The position numbers and the translations under genes were made by a program. A stretch of DNA of 64,000 bases. Source: Sycobia sp. Sy_11. Lineage: Eukaryota; Arthropoda; Insecta; Hymenoptera; Epichrysomallidae. The notes under the pieces were generated by a model. The model did not search any database, was not told the origin of the DNA, and saw nothing but the letters and a program-made list of their open reading frames with translations. Positions 24,284-37,922 of this stretch are shown here, piece after piece. The stretch spans positions 4,871,501 through 4,935,500 of the forward strand of contig JACCIC010000002.1 of NCBI GenBank assembly GCA_018907035.1, written 5' to 3'. Positions within the stretch are counted from its first letter, which is position 1, and the number at the start of each line of letters is the position of its first letter.

Positions 24284-27200
24284 ATTCGTCATTCTTTGTA
24301 ATGCAGGCTTTTGTTCCGTTTTGTGTTTGTTAATTTTCAGCTGAGACCTAAATTCTGAATATTTTGGCCTCGATAAATTTATAGTAATTCAATTAAAAAT
24401 CAATTCCTCTTGCATATATCAATTGCGATTTTATAACAGAATCAGTTGACTTAATGATGTACGTTAGGTTGAATTGTCTTAGAAAAACCGGTTGAGTCAG
24501 CGGTGTACGTAAGTGATTTCAATTTCTGGAAATTGATGAGCGATATTCTATTTAAGAAACTTGGTTTCACCTCTTCCTTGTCGATCAGTTGTCAGTCCTT
24601 ACACGTCTAGCCGTCTAACACACAATTATGCTTTGTGACGAAATTACAGAAAGTTCTTTTATATCTATTATTTGTGCTGAATTATTCATTCAATTATTTG
24701 ATTTAATTAATCATCCTGCCTAAATTTAAGAATTTTGAAAATGATACTAGAGGTAATATTAAGATTTTACAAGTACAGCCAAAGAGAAAAAGAGAATAAG
24801 TCGTATTAATTCAATGTCCCATATTTGTTGTTTTTGCAATACGAACAACTTTATCATCGATTGAATTTTAATCCAGAGCGCAGTGATATCTGATGACCAA
24901 TGCATTAAGACAATCGATTTTTACACGCGAAACACAACGCTAATGTATTATCAGCCGCTGTTTCTGGAATGCGATTACGAATTGTTGCAAGTCATCGAAA
25001 TGTCTCACGTACAATTAATATATTGTATAAGCTGCATTGATTGCTGCGAATTAATGACGAGAATAACTGCAGTAACAGAAAGCCTTCGGTGTATTTTTTG
25101 AAAGATTAATGTAGAATTTAGTCATACAAAAGAAGTTAATAGAAAAGTTTTGAATGTTTTAACTCCATAATTAATATTCGCCGTAATGTTACAAATAAAT
25201 GCAAAGGCTTTGTAAAAATACCGTAGATTGGAATGAGAATATAGAAGATCGCTTATTGAACGATGATATCCATTGTAATATCATAAGTTGGCACAATAGA
25301 ATCATCTACTGTAAAATAAGTGCAGAGTGTAAGAATAGATTGCAGGCAAAGTAAAATCAATAAATATTTTAGATTTGAAAGTATAATTATTTACCGACGA
25401 TTCAAAGCTTAAACATAAAAGTTACGGGCACAAATCTTCCGTAAGAATTGAGCATAAATCACGCCTATCGATCCAACTCACGTCTATATATCAATCTCGC
25501 ATAGCAGGATTTCACGATGTCACTGAACTTTTGCTATCGTTCCTATAGCAGCGTTGAAAAAAGATTAAGAAAAATGTTTTCGCGGTTGCAGACAAGAGTC
25601 CAAGAACACCCACGACCAAGTGTTGTTACGCAGTTGTATGTATGTTACATATATACTATGCTGGAGTCATCGGCGCATTGATATCACAAACTGGCAACGA
25701 ATAGCAAACGTTTATACACACACGTGCACTCACATTCTGTACTATCCCCCCTCGCGGTTTCCCTAAATCCGCGCGGCCCGTTTCTCCATGCCCACAATAC
25801 TTCCTAACCTCAAAGAGCAATGCCGGCTCGCGCGTAATTCTCCGAGACCTACACGGCATATATGTATATGCTAATGTAGATCTCTAATCGCACAGTATGT
25901 GCATTATATTTGCATCCATACGCGGGCCTCGCGTACACGGCGCAGTCCTGCTTTCTCTCCGCGATGTGCCGAAGCTGGGAGGAAAACTAGGCTTCGGTCA
26001 TTTTCTATTTTGGCGCAATTGGTGCATGCGATGGACGGTAATGAGAGAAATACGGGGAGTAATTTAGGGTTCGAAAACAGGTGCTACATATTAGTTATTT
26101 TCGTCTCTCTTGGTATTTCATGCGCTCTTTCTTCTTTTTTGTTTGCAAAGTGACATTACATCGTTGTTTATGCACATTTATAACCATAAATAATTCAGCG
26201 TTGATTCTCACTGATTACAATGTATTAAAAGTACAATTATTGTATTTTATTGTAGTACCGAATAATATAATAATATAATAATTGGGTTAACGGAGATTCT
26301 AGCAATGTTTTTTTGTTATTGCGAATAATCAAAAACTGGTTCTAAATACAATAATCTGGATTATATGAAGAGAATGATCATTTTCAAGCATTTGGCATAT
26401 TCGCTTTTCAATGGCAAAAAGCGAATAACTCAACTATATGTTTATATTTATATTGTAAAGATCGTCCGGGATAGATATTTTATTCGTGCGCTTCCAAGCT
26501 TGCGCAGAGAAAACTGGTATTCGGTATATCAGCGCGATAATCGTAATAAATAAATTAACAAGTGCGTGTTGACTGATAATGGAAATGGTTTTAGATGCAC
26601 CGATGATATGACAACACTGTTAGCAGCTGATTACATTTGCATATCGAATTATTCAGGGAAAAGGAACGAATGAACGTGGCGCGATGCACCTGCGATACTC
26701 TACCCAGCATATCTGCATACCGAGTGAGGCAAATAAAGTAAATACTCATAAAGTCATCCAGACAGAAATTGGGCCATTTTTAATACTTTCGGGTTAAATT
26801 TGATGCTTCTGGGGAATAAAACTATGTAAAATCCATTGTGGATGTGCTTTTTTGAAATTAGAAAAATTAGTCAAAAATTATTACTGCCTCTATCAAGAAT
26901 GTTTCAAAATTTACTCCGTGATTCAAAACTTATCCAACTTTAACTACAATTATAAATAGTCGTGTCTACTAAAACTTTCCAGGAAATTGTCTGACGGGTA
27001 ATAAGAACTAGAAACAGTTATTTACTCCGGGCTGTGCTCAATTTATGTTCAATCATTTATAATGCGTCTCATTTCGACAATTACCGGCGTGGTGTCATTT
27101 TCAAAAACTTGATGAACAAGACGCGGGGAGAATGGAGAACTTAAGAGAGAAGAAAAGTACAAGTTTACAGAATTCGAATGCAGCTCTCGCTCTTGCGTTC

Positions 27201-28539
27201 AAAAAGATTTGGAATTTTTGAAAAAGGAAAGAAATAAATCTTTTCAATTTTTTGTACACACGCAAATGATGAAAAACATTTTTTCATTTTTCTCACACGA
27301 GTCTATTCAATTATTTCCCGAGTTTAATCTTTAATCCTCTAAGATCAAATCAAAGCCATTTTTAGATTAAAATGAGTTTATCCTCCGAATTTAAAATTTA
27401 AATGAGTGGAAAGATGGTAATGATAAACGAGCTAACCTTTAATAACTTAAATATGCGTTGAATATTTCTAACGGGGATTATTATGCAGTGCCTATGAATC
27501 GGAAAAAAGTTTAATTATAGAACATGAATAAAAAATAGTAGTATAATAATAAAAGAAAATAATAATTACGAATGTAAATTGAAGGAAGAATATATAGCGC
27601 ACAAGAAATTTTAAAAAGCGTTACTAATGTTTTGTCCTTATTCATCTACGTTGTACACATCAGGCAAGCCTTATGTACAGACTTCTTATAGAGAGATATA
27701 ACCGAGAACTAGAAAGTTGATATAATATTAAATGTAGTTAATAACATGAAAGTAGATTTGCTTTTAAACCAGTTGGATGACCTCTTGACTATAAAATAGT
27801 TTCATATTCAGTTTCTACGAAGCAGTTTTTTTATTGTTGCATTGTAGAAAAAATCTGTCATAAGCCAAAGTCAAAAAAAAAAGAAAATTTCTTTTCAAAA
27901 GATCATTTGAATACTATTAGTACCGTGAGGGCTGGTTGGCTGTAATTTAGAAAAGTTGTCGAGACATTCATTGGTTGTATATAAGGTTAATCTTAGAGCG
28001 CGTAAGGTTAACAGTACAAAGTTAGAAATATTTTTAAAAAAGTTCAGTTTGCTATTGTATTATGTCAAAATTGTACTGGAAAAGAACGAGAAAGACTGCC
28101 AATATACGTCAAAAATACTACAAAATTATTAAGCTGAACTGGACTGTTGTTTCGTGATAAATGGCATCAACTTACTTCTTTACTTTTTCTGAGTTGATTG
28201 GGTATTCCAAAAGTTCCTGATCTAAATCTATAAAGAAAGCTTTAATTCACGATATATGTTTTTTCAACAGATGACGCATATAGTCAAACTGTGTTAAATC
28301 TGCTAACTTGGTAGTAATTGAACAAAACTAAATTTCGAATAAAAAACCATTCATTTTTTAAATTTCTGTCTGAGATATTTTTTAACATATGATAAAGAAG
28401 CATTGTGAAATCCATTAAAATCGCATACAATCATATGAAATCGTAAGTGCAAACATTTTGAATATATAATACGAAATAATAAATCTTTTATAATCAATTG
28501 GAACCAATTAAAACTTTATTCAAAGAATGAAAATATATT

Positions 28540-28676
28540 ATAGGGAGCGTAAAATATAATTTTACACACTGATTTAGTGTGTTTCAAATGCAATTTTACA
28601 CATCGATTTAATGTACTGCAAATGCGTATCACGCGTAAAATCAAAATTTAAAGAATAATAGAATTTTACTCCCTAT
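28540..28676. mobile_element. MITE-like element with ATAGGGAG ends (candidate)
   Basis: ATAGGGAG starts at 28540 and CTCCCTAT ends at 28676. Next to each end, TAAAAT-type bases also pair, giving terminal inverted repeats of about 14 bp with one gap. The interior holds a 34-bp tandem duplication beginning at 28558 and 28592, and a perfect small hairpin ACACACT/AGTGTGT. Length of about 137 bp fits a MITE. I could not define a target-site duplication. Confidence 0.45.
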
Positions 28677-29223
28677 GTTTTAGGAGAGAGAAGTTTAAAA
28701 TTGAATTTTATACCTGCTATTCTAAAAATAGGGACAGACATTACGTATAAGCAATATAGATGTTCCTATACTTTTAGACCCTTAAACCGATCTGCGCAAT
28801 CTTCGGACACGGCTCTTATCACGCTGTTGTGAATTCCCATTTTATGCCCAGATTAAATAATAAATTAGAAGGCATTTGAAATCCATAATTAATCGAATGC
28901 TTTCCCAAAATAATAATTATTTATCGTACGTGTAATCATCTTAAAGTTGTTTTTTTCATATAAAGTTCTTTAATGATTTTGAGTGTGACCCTTACTATTT
29001 ATGCCAAGCGTAGCACCTGTCTCGACTTTAGACCTTCCTCCTTCCAATCTAATTCTATTATCAATGACCCTACAGTTATATACAATAAATTGCGCAAAGA
29101 AGAACCTTGGATTTAGAGACCGCAAGAAGGAATTTATGTCTTCATCAATTTGTCTCTGGTGTCTGTAGCCCGCTCTGTCAGTGCTCAGTGCGCGCCTACC
29201 GCATTGAACCAGAAAGAAAAATG

Positions 29224-29225
<2 letters not shown>

Positions 29226-29254
<29 letters not shown>
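29226..29254. repeat. (GA)n microsatellite
   Basis: A GA array of about 29 bases, 170 bases left of the long (TG)n tract. Confidence 0.93.
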
Positions 29255-29258
<4 letters not shown>

Positions 29259-29420
29259 ATTATACATTCAAGCACAGGGGAGTATATAAAGCTCGAAAGT
29301 AGGCCGACCCTCTATACTTTTGTCAATATTTAATTAATATCGCAATATTAAACGGTCCTAATTTCTTTAGCCCTTTCGCAGATATATACGAATGGGCATA
29401 CGTGTACACTTATGTATATA

Positions 29421-29563
<143 letters not shown>

Positions 29564-30417
29564 CAGCGTTCGATATTGTGTCTCGCGGGGCTCCGTTATA
29601 TATTGGCTCTTCAGTGTTGCATCACACGCGCGCGCGTATGTATATATGCATGTGTGCTGGTCGCAATAAAAATAGATATGGCAATAAGGTCGCGAATAAG
29701 CGCGCGCTCTCGATCTCACTTTCGGAGAATTTTAAATGATGTGTATAGGATATTATAGGGAGACAGGGATATAAGCGAAAATTGATGATGCGCATTACGT
29801 TAATATTATAATATAGATGGTTAAAATCAAAAAAAAAAAAACTGTTGATAAAAGCCCCTTTCATTTTGATAAAATATTTTTTGGTATTTTTCGATAAAAC
29901 ATACTGAAGCATAGAAGTTTTTTCGAGCTTTCGAGTTAGTGATTTTAGTAGATAAAACAAACTCTCTTGATTACAAATCTATTTAAAAAGCTTAATACCC
30001 AGTATACATGAGAGACATATTTTTATTCTTAAATAGAACTCTTGGACAATCTGGCAATCTACTGTTACACTTTCTTTCTTCTATATGTATATTAAACATT
30101 CAAATATATATATGTATCATAGAAACATAAAATGAACTCGTTAACAATCCACAACTAATCTTCCTTAAAGTCACACACATGACTATCAATGTAGTTTATG
30201 ATAATGATGTTATTGTTGTTGCTGTGCTGCTTCTACTTCTGTTGTCGTTGTTATTGTTTTGTATTTATTATTTTTGCATACTTGTCGGTTTCATTAAAAT
30301 TAATTAATATCGAGTTTAATATCGTTCTTATTGATACATATATATATATTCAACCTGGCTTATATTTGCTTGTCTCTCTTTTCGCTCTTTTGCAGAAATG
30401 GGGATATCGTTGCGTTA

Positions 30418-30620
30418 TGCCCCCCCCCCTCCTCACAAACACATACGTTTAACGCAAAAACACCTTTCGAACAGTGCCATCGTAAAATCGTAGTCGTCAT
30501 TTTTTGCTCGCAGTTAATTCTTGCTCCTCCCCCCCCCTTCCTCCCCCACCACCCTCGTGCCGTTTTTCGAGAAATAATTGCGCGAGCAGTTGGGGCCGCG
30601 TCGCGCCGCAGCGCGCGTTC
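30418..30620. other. C-rich tracts in a GC-rich patch
   Basis: A run of C near 30420-30431 and a cluster of C runs near 30526-30552 (G-quadruplex-capable on the minus strand), followed by CGCG-rich sequence to about 30,620. It may be a regulatory island inside the putative intron; no exon is visible. Confidence 0.3.
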
Positions 30621-31130
30621 GCGTGACGAATGAAATTTCGATTCGCACTAATGCCGGCTATCGTTTTCAGGCTGTTACAACGTATATATAAAGAGTAGCA
30701 TAAAATGAATCTCTCTCTTTCTCTGTCGATATTGATAAAGCCTTCCTTACTTGGAGCTATACTATAAATTTTGTGCATGTGGGCAGGGGAGGGGAGTGTA
30801 GATATCGGAGCAAAAAATCTTGCGGAACACGCTTAACCTGCTTTTTATTACAAGTTTTATGATGTGGTTACTGCTGTTATTATCATTATTATTATTAATG
30901 GAAAGGTATTCGATTTGAAGCTCATTGTTGTTTTCTTAATCGATATCTGAGTAGGTTTCGCGATGTCGATTGATACGCTTTTTCATTTACATGGAAAATT
31001 GCACATTCGCGATTGAAATAAATAAATTGGACATTTGTAATTTTATTTAATACACTTAAAGTGAAAATACACTTTTACAATTGTTCTTCAATTGTCGTTT
31101 AAACGATGTAAATAATATTTCAGAATCTTT

Positions 31131-31165
31131 AATTAACTTCTGCTTCTTTTCATTTGCAGGTAAGC
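31131..31165 (+). promoter_or_regulatory. Candidate recursive splice site (ratchet point) 1
   Basis: A strong 3' splice site, TTTCATTTGCAG ending at 31159, with a pyrimidine-rich tract from about 31138 and a branch-point-like TTAAC near 31133-31137. It is followed with no gap by GTAAGC (31160-31165), a near-consensus donor. This juxtaposition is the defining form of a ratchet point in long insect introns. It lies 7.3 kb into the putative intron. A second donor, GTGAGT at 31203, would define a 43-base recursive-splicing exon. Confidence 0.5.
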
Positions 31166-31202
31166 TGGATAATTTTTATTCAGAATTTCGATACGACGCG
31201 CG
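31160..31202 (+). other. Candidate 43-base micro-exon or recursive-splicing exon
   Basis: This stretch runs from the CAG acceptor at 31159 to the GTGAGT donor at 31203. Joined in phase 1 to the exon ending at 23848 it is fully open and reads GKLDNFYSEFRYDA, ending in phase 2. An open frame over 14 codons is common by chance, so openness alone proves little. Either it is a true coding micro-exon that happens to begin GTAAGC, or it serves only in exon definition at a ratchet point and is then removed. Confidence 0.3.
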
Positions 31203-31364
31203 GTGAGTCTTAAAAACATTGTTTTATTTAAACAAGAGTGTGGCACTTTTTTGTTCTGTAAAACTATATCTATAGCCTTTTTAGGAATATTTTTTAAAAC
31301 AAAATTGAGTAATAAAAAACAAAAGTGCAAAAACCGAAATGCACTTTGTATAGTTTTAGCTCGC

Positions 31365-31368
<4 letters not shown>

Positions 31369-31452
<84 letters not shown>
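31369..31452. repeat. Compound (TC)n-(TA)n microsatellite
   Basis: A TC array (31369-31407) passes directly into a TA array (31407-31452). The order is the reverse complement of the compound array at 41061-41143. Confidence 0.96.
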
Positions 31453-31455
<3 letters not shown>

Positions 31456-32329
31456 CGTGCCCTGCTACTGTGCGCGCGTCTAATTCAAGCTTAATTTACA
31501 AATAAGGTTACACGTTTTGTTTCATTCTCATTTGTGACTCATCTCCGGCTGTACTTAAAGTATTTATGCACGAAATGGGAACGGTAATTTCACTCCATTC
31601 AAATTCCCATTTAGATTTTCTCGTAGATTTTATATAATATTAAAAAGTGCATATGATGCACATAATAAGTGATCATTAATTTTATTTATGATAATAATAA
31701 ACAAATCCATTGTTAAATTAAAAAGTATTTTACTGTCGACAAAGAATAATTAATTTATTGTAATTGTAATATAAATCTATGTATATTAGTGCTCTAGAAG
31801 TGATAAACAGAAATACATTTAATACAAAAGAGAAGATGTAGAAATTTAATTAAGAAAATATTGCAAATATATTTAATAAAATTAACAATACTAATTATCA
31901 AGCAGTAATAAATATTTTAATATTGCTAAAAACGTTTTTCCTCGGGGCGACTAATTATTGAGTTTAAGCACATATAAATATTCTTATTTAAATAAAGATT
32001 TTACCAATCCTAATTGCGAAAACTCTCCAGTAAATTCAACAATAGACTTTTGTAAATTTCGGTACTATTTTTCAGGATATATTCAATAAGGACCAAAATT
32101 TTTTACCGTCCTTTAATGAAATAGTTTTTGATTTCCAACAAACAAAAGAGCACATTTTTTCAATGAAAAGCATCAAAGACGGTTTCGATCGCATTTTGAA
32201 TGATAATTTGACAAAAAAAAAAAAAAAAAAACAAAAGAGAACACGTCACGACGATTCCAATACCAACTGTTGTCGGATCGATTATATAGACATACGGTGA
32301 AGAGAATAAGAAGAGCATCTTTCGGCGGC

Positions 32330-32520
32330 CGATCTGCGAATTACAATAACTATATATACATGCAAACGTACCAGATGCGCGCCGCGCGGCCGCAACGGGA
32401 ACACCGCGCACATAAGAATACGGGGAAATCGCGTGCGTCACACCGACTACAGTCGCGATCGCGCGAATTCTAGTCGAACGCGCGTCGGCGTTTCGTCGCT
32501 CGCCCTAGCACCTTGCCGGT
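32330..32520. promoter_or_regulatory. GC-rich, CpG-rich patch
   Basis: About 190 bases with dense CGCG and GCGCGCC-type motifs in AT-rich surroundings, followed by a short (TA)n run near 32524-32541. It could be an intronic enhancer or alternative promoter; no initiator and donor pair stands out. Confidence 0.2.
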
Positions 32521-34744
32521 ATTTTATATATATATATATATACATATAGCTAAACGACTGGGTAGACATAGACGCGCATAGACTGGTATACGGGGACTAT
32601 TGCCGTGAATCATGTTAACACGTGAACCGAATTCTATTGCGCCGAACATTTTTTTTTGGGAGAAGTTTGCAGTATAGCGCGGTATTAATAAAGAAAAAAG
32701 AAGGCGGAAGGATATAAATTTATGGTTTTTTAGTGTGGCTAGAGTTTTTTTTTTTTTTTAAATTAATTTCAAAGAAGAGATCTTTGTACATCGATGTTTT
32801 TTGTTTTGTTTTTGTAATAAAATTTATTGTACTTTAGTATGTAAATATTGCAAAAGACTTATATAGATTTAGATGCGATATACAATGCAATGATATTATC
32901 ATCCTCGGCAATACTAACTACACGTAGTCTTTTTGACCCTTTTTAACGCGAGTAGTAAAAATGTGGTTTCTTCGAAAAATTTCGATATACTGAAATTGAT
33001 TTCGATCTCACAAATTAATCTGACTTGCCTGGAGTTTCAGATATTTTAACTTAAAAGTGTATAATACTCGTGACTGTTTTTTTATTTGAGTCTAGAAATG
33101 TGTTTTTTAGAGTAAATTTCGTCAATATTATTTTGTTTTATTAGGATCGACGCTTGAGATATTATGATAAGAGTGCACAAGCATTAGAAAACTATTGAGA
33201 TAATGTCAAAACAAAATATCGCCAGGAAACAAGTCAGATGTTTCAGCAAACTGAAGTATATTTCAAAAGTCAAGATTTCTACTTTAAAATGGCGCGCGCA
33301 GCTTTTTAAGAAACGAATCGACGCTGTTTTACATAATCTCACGTGTAAGCTAGCGCATCTTGATTTTTATAGATTTGAGATGGGTCTTGAGCGTCTCTGT
33401 TAATTAACTGTGGGAAAAACGTTTTATAATAATAAATTGTAAACGGACAAAGGTAGTTTAAATTTAAAAATTAAATATGAATTTTAATTAAATACAGTAG
33501 AATGTTTTTTATAAGTACCTATATACTTTTACAATTAAACACTGTACTTTATTTCTATTGTATATTAGAAATATTTGTCGATATTTCTAAATATAACTTT
33601 TTTATAAATATAATACTATACAACATTAACCACATTTTAAAGTGAAAATATCATAGGAATAGGTATTTAAAAAATAAATATGTTAGAATCCTAATGATCT
33701 CCGCCGGGTTTTACAATGATAATAATTGTTTAAGTTAAGATACAACAGTGGTACAGCAGGAGAACAACACAATTTACAATAAAAATAAATAATTAAGAAC
33801 AGAAAAGAGTGTACTTAGAGCATAGCCTAAGTCCATTGTTGGACTCTTCAATAAGGTGATAAAGGGTCTTATCTTAGACGCATTGCGTACATGAATCTAT
33901 CTTAAAGATGCAATTACTTAAAGATTAAGCTGAATTAATTTATGTTTGAATTTTAAAAAAACTAGGTATTTAGTGCATGGTATGATTGGAATACTTTCTA
34001 CATTGAATATTTTTCTATTTAAACCGATAAGCTCAACATCTTATGGTATCGTTAGAAATGACAAATTTCTAATTTTTTTATAGATAGTATCTTTCACAAC
34101 ATATAGGCATTGAACTGAGCTAACTCTTGTATAAAGCAGGTGATAAATAACTTGATCGAAGTTGAACTTACGTTAGAATACGCTAAAATTACTGGAGTAT
34201 TGGTTGCAAGACAAGGAATTCGGTATTTGTCTTGCGTGTAAAAAAAAACCTTATATACATATACGCATGTGTATTTAAACTAATTTAAAAACATTTATGT
34301 ATGGATCTAACTTGGTTTTCCTTGAAAATGCATAAAAGTTACAAATAAGTGGACGACATTCTTGGATAACAAATTGTGTTATATCTCGATAGCTTTACTT
34401 GTGTAAGAGTCGTCAAAGATTCAAATACTTTATTTAAACCCAAATTGGTTATTATTATTTCTTTTTTTTTTTTTAATTGAAATATATATATGTTTAATTT
34501 GGCCAAGTTACACCATCGTTGATTCGGATTTTCAAGTAAAGGTGTTAGTTCGATAATCGATTCCTGTTGCATAAACGTCCGACGTTCCTCCTTGAATCGA
34601 CGATGCTTGATGGTCTGAATTACCTTTTTGCCATGCTATCAGTGTCTTAACAGATTTTGCTTGAGAAAAATATATAATAAGATATAAATGTATACGAATA
34701 TAATACTATAATATACACATAAAACATATAATGATAAATAAAAA

Positions 34745-34829
34745 AATTCAATCGGGAGGATGATTCGGAAATTCCCATTAAACGAACTCTCGGAAATAAA
34801 ATGAAATTCAATTCGGGAGGATGATTCGG
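34745..34829 (+). repeat. Direct repeat of about 24 bp, 60-bp spacing
   Basis: The word CGGGAGGATGATTCGG preceded by AATTCAA occurs near 34745-34768 and again near 34805-34829, differing by one inserted T. It lies in the minus-strand 237-codon frame 34639-35352, which also crosses a GA array and has no recognisable domain. I regard that frame as spurious. Confidence 0.75.
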
Positions 34830-35136
34830 TATCCACAATGAATCTTAACACATATATATTCCCAACACAATTGAATAATCGACAGTTTTGTTGATCTATA
34901 AAGCTCAGAATTATTATAATGTTTTTATTAACGAAATTCGACGTAAGTATTAAAAAAATACTATTGAGATAAAAGCAACGTGTTATTATCTTTTTAAGAC
35001 TGCCGTTATCTAAATTTTTTAGAAAATTGTTTAACAATAAACCAAGGGACCAGTTGGCGCGTTCGTTTTCTTCAACCTCGACGTTTCTTACAGCGGACAA
35101 AATCTCGCTGGAATATCGTATATACTTTTGCCACTG

Positions 35137-35138
<2 letters not shown>

Positions 35139-35188
<50 letters not shown>
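35139..35188. repeat. (TC)n microsatellite
   Basis: A TC array of about 50 bases, followed by GC-richer sequence and a second, imperfect TC stretch near 35354-35402. Confidence 0.95.
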
Positions 35189-35193
<5 letters not shown>

Positions 35194-36279
35194 CTCTCTC
35201 AGACCCCCGTGTCCGGTTCTCTGTCTCACTATACTTGCACAATTGAACTCTCCTACGAAGGCGGTTCTTGCGCAAAATCGGCGGTAGCGCACGCGGCAAC
35301 GACTGCGGGGGAAACTAGAGAATTCCACGCTACTATAGAGAGGCAGTTGCACCTCTCCCTCCCCCTCTCTCTCTCTCTGTCTCCCCCTCTGTCTCTCTTT
35401 CTCCCGTTATCTGAAGAATGATTTTGAGCGTATGCAGCCCAGAGTTGATACGTGTAATAGTAATGCTTTCGATAATGATGTACGTAGGCGCTAAGCCCAT
35501 GAAAAGAAAAAAATGTAGTTTGAGATAGAGTCGAGGAAGGAGGAAGAGCGAGGAAAAAGGGAACTCGCGAAGACAAGTTGATAAGGTAGATATTTTAATA
35601 TATATGTACGTATTATTGTTTAACTACACCTTATTATAATTTTAAACAATTTTTACGTTGCGAATTTTGTAGGAATGAACATTGAAGATATACGTGTAAT
35701 TTCCATATTTTGTATCTAATTCATTATTTTTAATTCTTTAAAGTATGTATATTGTAGGGAAATTATTTGAAAATGTAGTACATATTTGTACCTATTGTTA
35801 TTTTAAGTAGTACATATTGTTATTTTTATATGCTATATTTATTATTTTAACAATTACAATCCAAATTCATAATTTTTTACGTATGAGTGAGCATGTTTGA
35901 AATATCCATTCATTTGTTTGTGATACGGCATTTATCGTCTAAATAATTATTCGTATTCTTATATATCTCGCCCTTTTCGGCACACAATCAAAGCATTTTT
36001 CAAGCTGAATATATTTTTCTCTACCATCGACGTTTCTCTTCCTATAATCAATCATTGATACTTATTGAGACAGATAAATATTATTGCTGTATCGATCGTT
36101 TCCCGTGTGTGTGCGTGTGTGTGTGTCTTTTATTTATTTATTTTTTTTGTTATAAACCGATACAACACATGCAAATACAGACAGACGAGAATCAATCGTG
36201 CCGCGTTCTGAATTTCATTGCAAATATCTCTTTCTCTCGCTTCTTTCTTTCTGTGTTTCTGTGGCGAGTCGCCCAACAC

Positions 36280-36283
<4 letters not shown>

Positions 36284-36332
<49 letters not shown>
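36284..36332. repeat. (GA)n microsatellite
   Basis: A GA array of about 49 bases. The 159-codon frame 36055-36534 crosses it and is not considered a gene. Confidence 0.95.
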
Positions 36333-36335
<3 letters not shown>

Positions 36336-36379
36336 AAAAGATCGGCAACACAGGAAAAAGAGGCTCGGCAAGAGAGGGG

Positions 36380-36730
36380 GGGGGCTTATAAAACCAGAAA
36401 ATCGATCGCTCGCGCTCGCGCGTCCATGCGCTTTAACCGAATGCATTCTCGATACGTGTGCGTCCGTCCCCCTTTTCTATTTCTTTTCTATCTCCTCGCC
36501 GCTTCTCTCTGAGTCTCTCGTTGTCTCTAAATAATCATAATATTAACAGGAACAGCAGCGCATGTGCGTGCGCGCGTGCGTATGTGCGTGTGTGTGTGTG
36601 CGCGCGCGCGTGCATCATTAGCGCGTTTCTCGGGAAGTGCCCGCGCCCCGCACGCGTGCAGCACGAGGCATTGGTGTAGTGCCTCTGCATCTCGGCATGC
36701 GCGCACTCTCTGTGACTCATCGAGGGAAAG
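36380..36730. promoter_or_regulatory. GC-rich patch between two (GA)n arrays
   Basis: CG-rich sequence with alternating GT/CG stretches near 36566-36612. It is bounded by GA arrays on both sides. Composition suggests a regulatory island, without further support. Confidence 0.2.
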
Positions 36731-36754
36731 GATGATTCGGAAGAGAAGAAAAGG

Positions 36755-36757
<3 letters not shown>

Positions 36758-36808
<51 letters not shown>

Positions 36809-36825
36809 TGTGTGTGTGTGTGTGT
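36758..36825. repeat. Compound (GA)n-(GT)n microsatellite
   Basis: A GA array (36758-36806) passes directly into a GT array (36806-36825). Confidence 0.96.
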
Positions 36826-37704
36826 AATTGGCGAGTGATCTATCTCCTCTTTAAATATAAATGCATGGTTCGTATGGACTCTTTGTTACGAGGAGAGCGA
36901 GCGGATTTGAGTACGCAAATGCTATTTTCATTCTTCCTCTAATATTCAACTTTTCCTGCGATTTTAATTTAATACTGCAAGAATCGACAAAAGGGTCTAT
37001 ACGTTTGTTGAAATTTTTTATAGTCTAAAATGATGTTTGCGAATTTAAGGCGTTGGTCCCCTTCTATATGAGGAGTTCTGTTGCATGTTTATTAAATACA
37101 GAATTTGGATCGAATTTTATGAACATTGCAATATTAACTTCCTTTCTATAGTTTTATGAATTCTGCGCGGGCCGCAAACGCGTATACGACATTATAAGCT
37201 AGATTGCGAACTAGCATATTTCTTTTGTTATTTCATTGTTTCTCTTTTTTGAATTGATTCTGCGAGCTTGGATATTTTATTCCCTAATTTTTCTATAAAT
37301 TATCTGATAAAATGTATTTTAACAATTTTGGCAGCAACTGAACGAATACGTGCAGAAAAAATGATGTAAGATTATTAGGGTAAGGAACTTCAAGATTAAA
37401 TTATACGTTGTTCTAGTGACATTTTACCGTTCGTTAATTCTGTGACATTGTCAAAAAAAAATTTTCAATTCCAAAAATAAAATTTCAAAATATCATGTTT
37501 ACATAGACTTTTCTATTTCCACCAACTGGATCGAACGTGGGTTCTACTTCCAAAATATTTTGTAATCTATTCTTATCGAATTTTTCATCTGATATGAAAG
37601 TGTGGAGTGCAGGAGTTTTTCGATATATGTGTCTACATCTACTGTTTAAAAATGTTGGGTCCAGGTGTATTCCCGATTAAAAAATCGTAGTAAATCCCAT
37701 TTTC

Positions 37705-37707
<3 letters not shown>

Positions 37708-37744
<37 letters not shown>
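37708..37744. repeat. (GA)n microsatellite followed by a G run
   Basis: A GA array of about 37 bases followed by a run of about ten G, forming a purine-only tract. Confidence 0.94.
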
Positions 37745-37747
<3 letters not shown>

Positions 37748-37922
37748 GGGGGGGGGCAAAAGAAAGAAAACGAAGGAGATCTCTTAGCAAACCAGAATTT
37801 CTATATTTATGTATGTTCGACGAAGTTGGAATATTAACGAGGTTTAATGTCGCGCTTCGTATCTCGAGAGGTAGTTGCATTCTAGCCATGTATTTTTTTT
37901 ACTTTGAAATTTTCTAATCTAG

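Noticed and set aside
34639..35352. 237-codon minus-strand open frame, the longest in the window
   Set aside because: It crosses a (TC)n array read as Glu-Arg repeats and a local direct repeat, and the rest is rich in Ile, Tyr and Phe as expected from AT-rich noise. No domain is visible.
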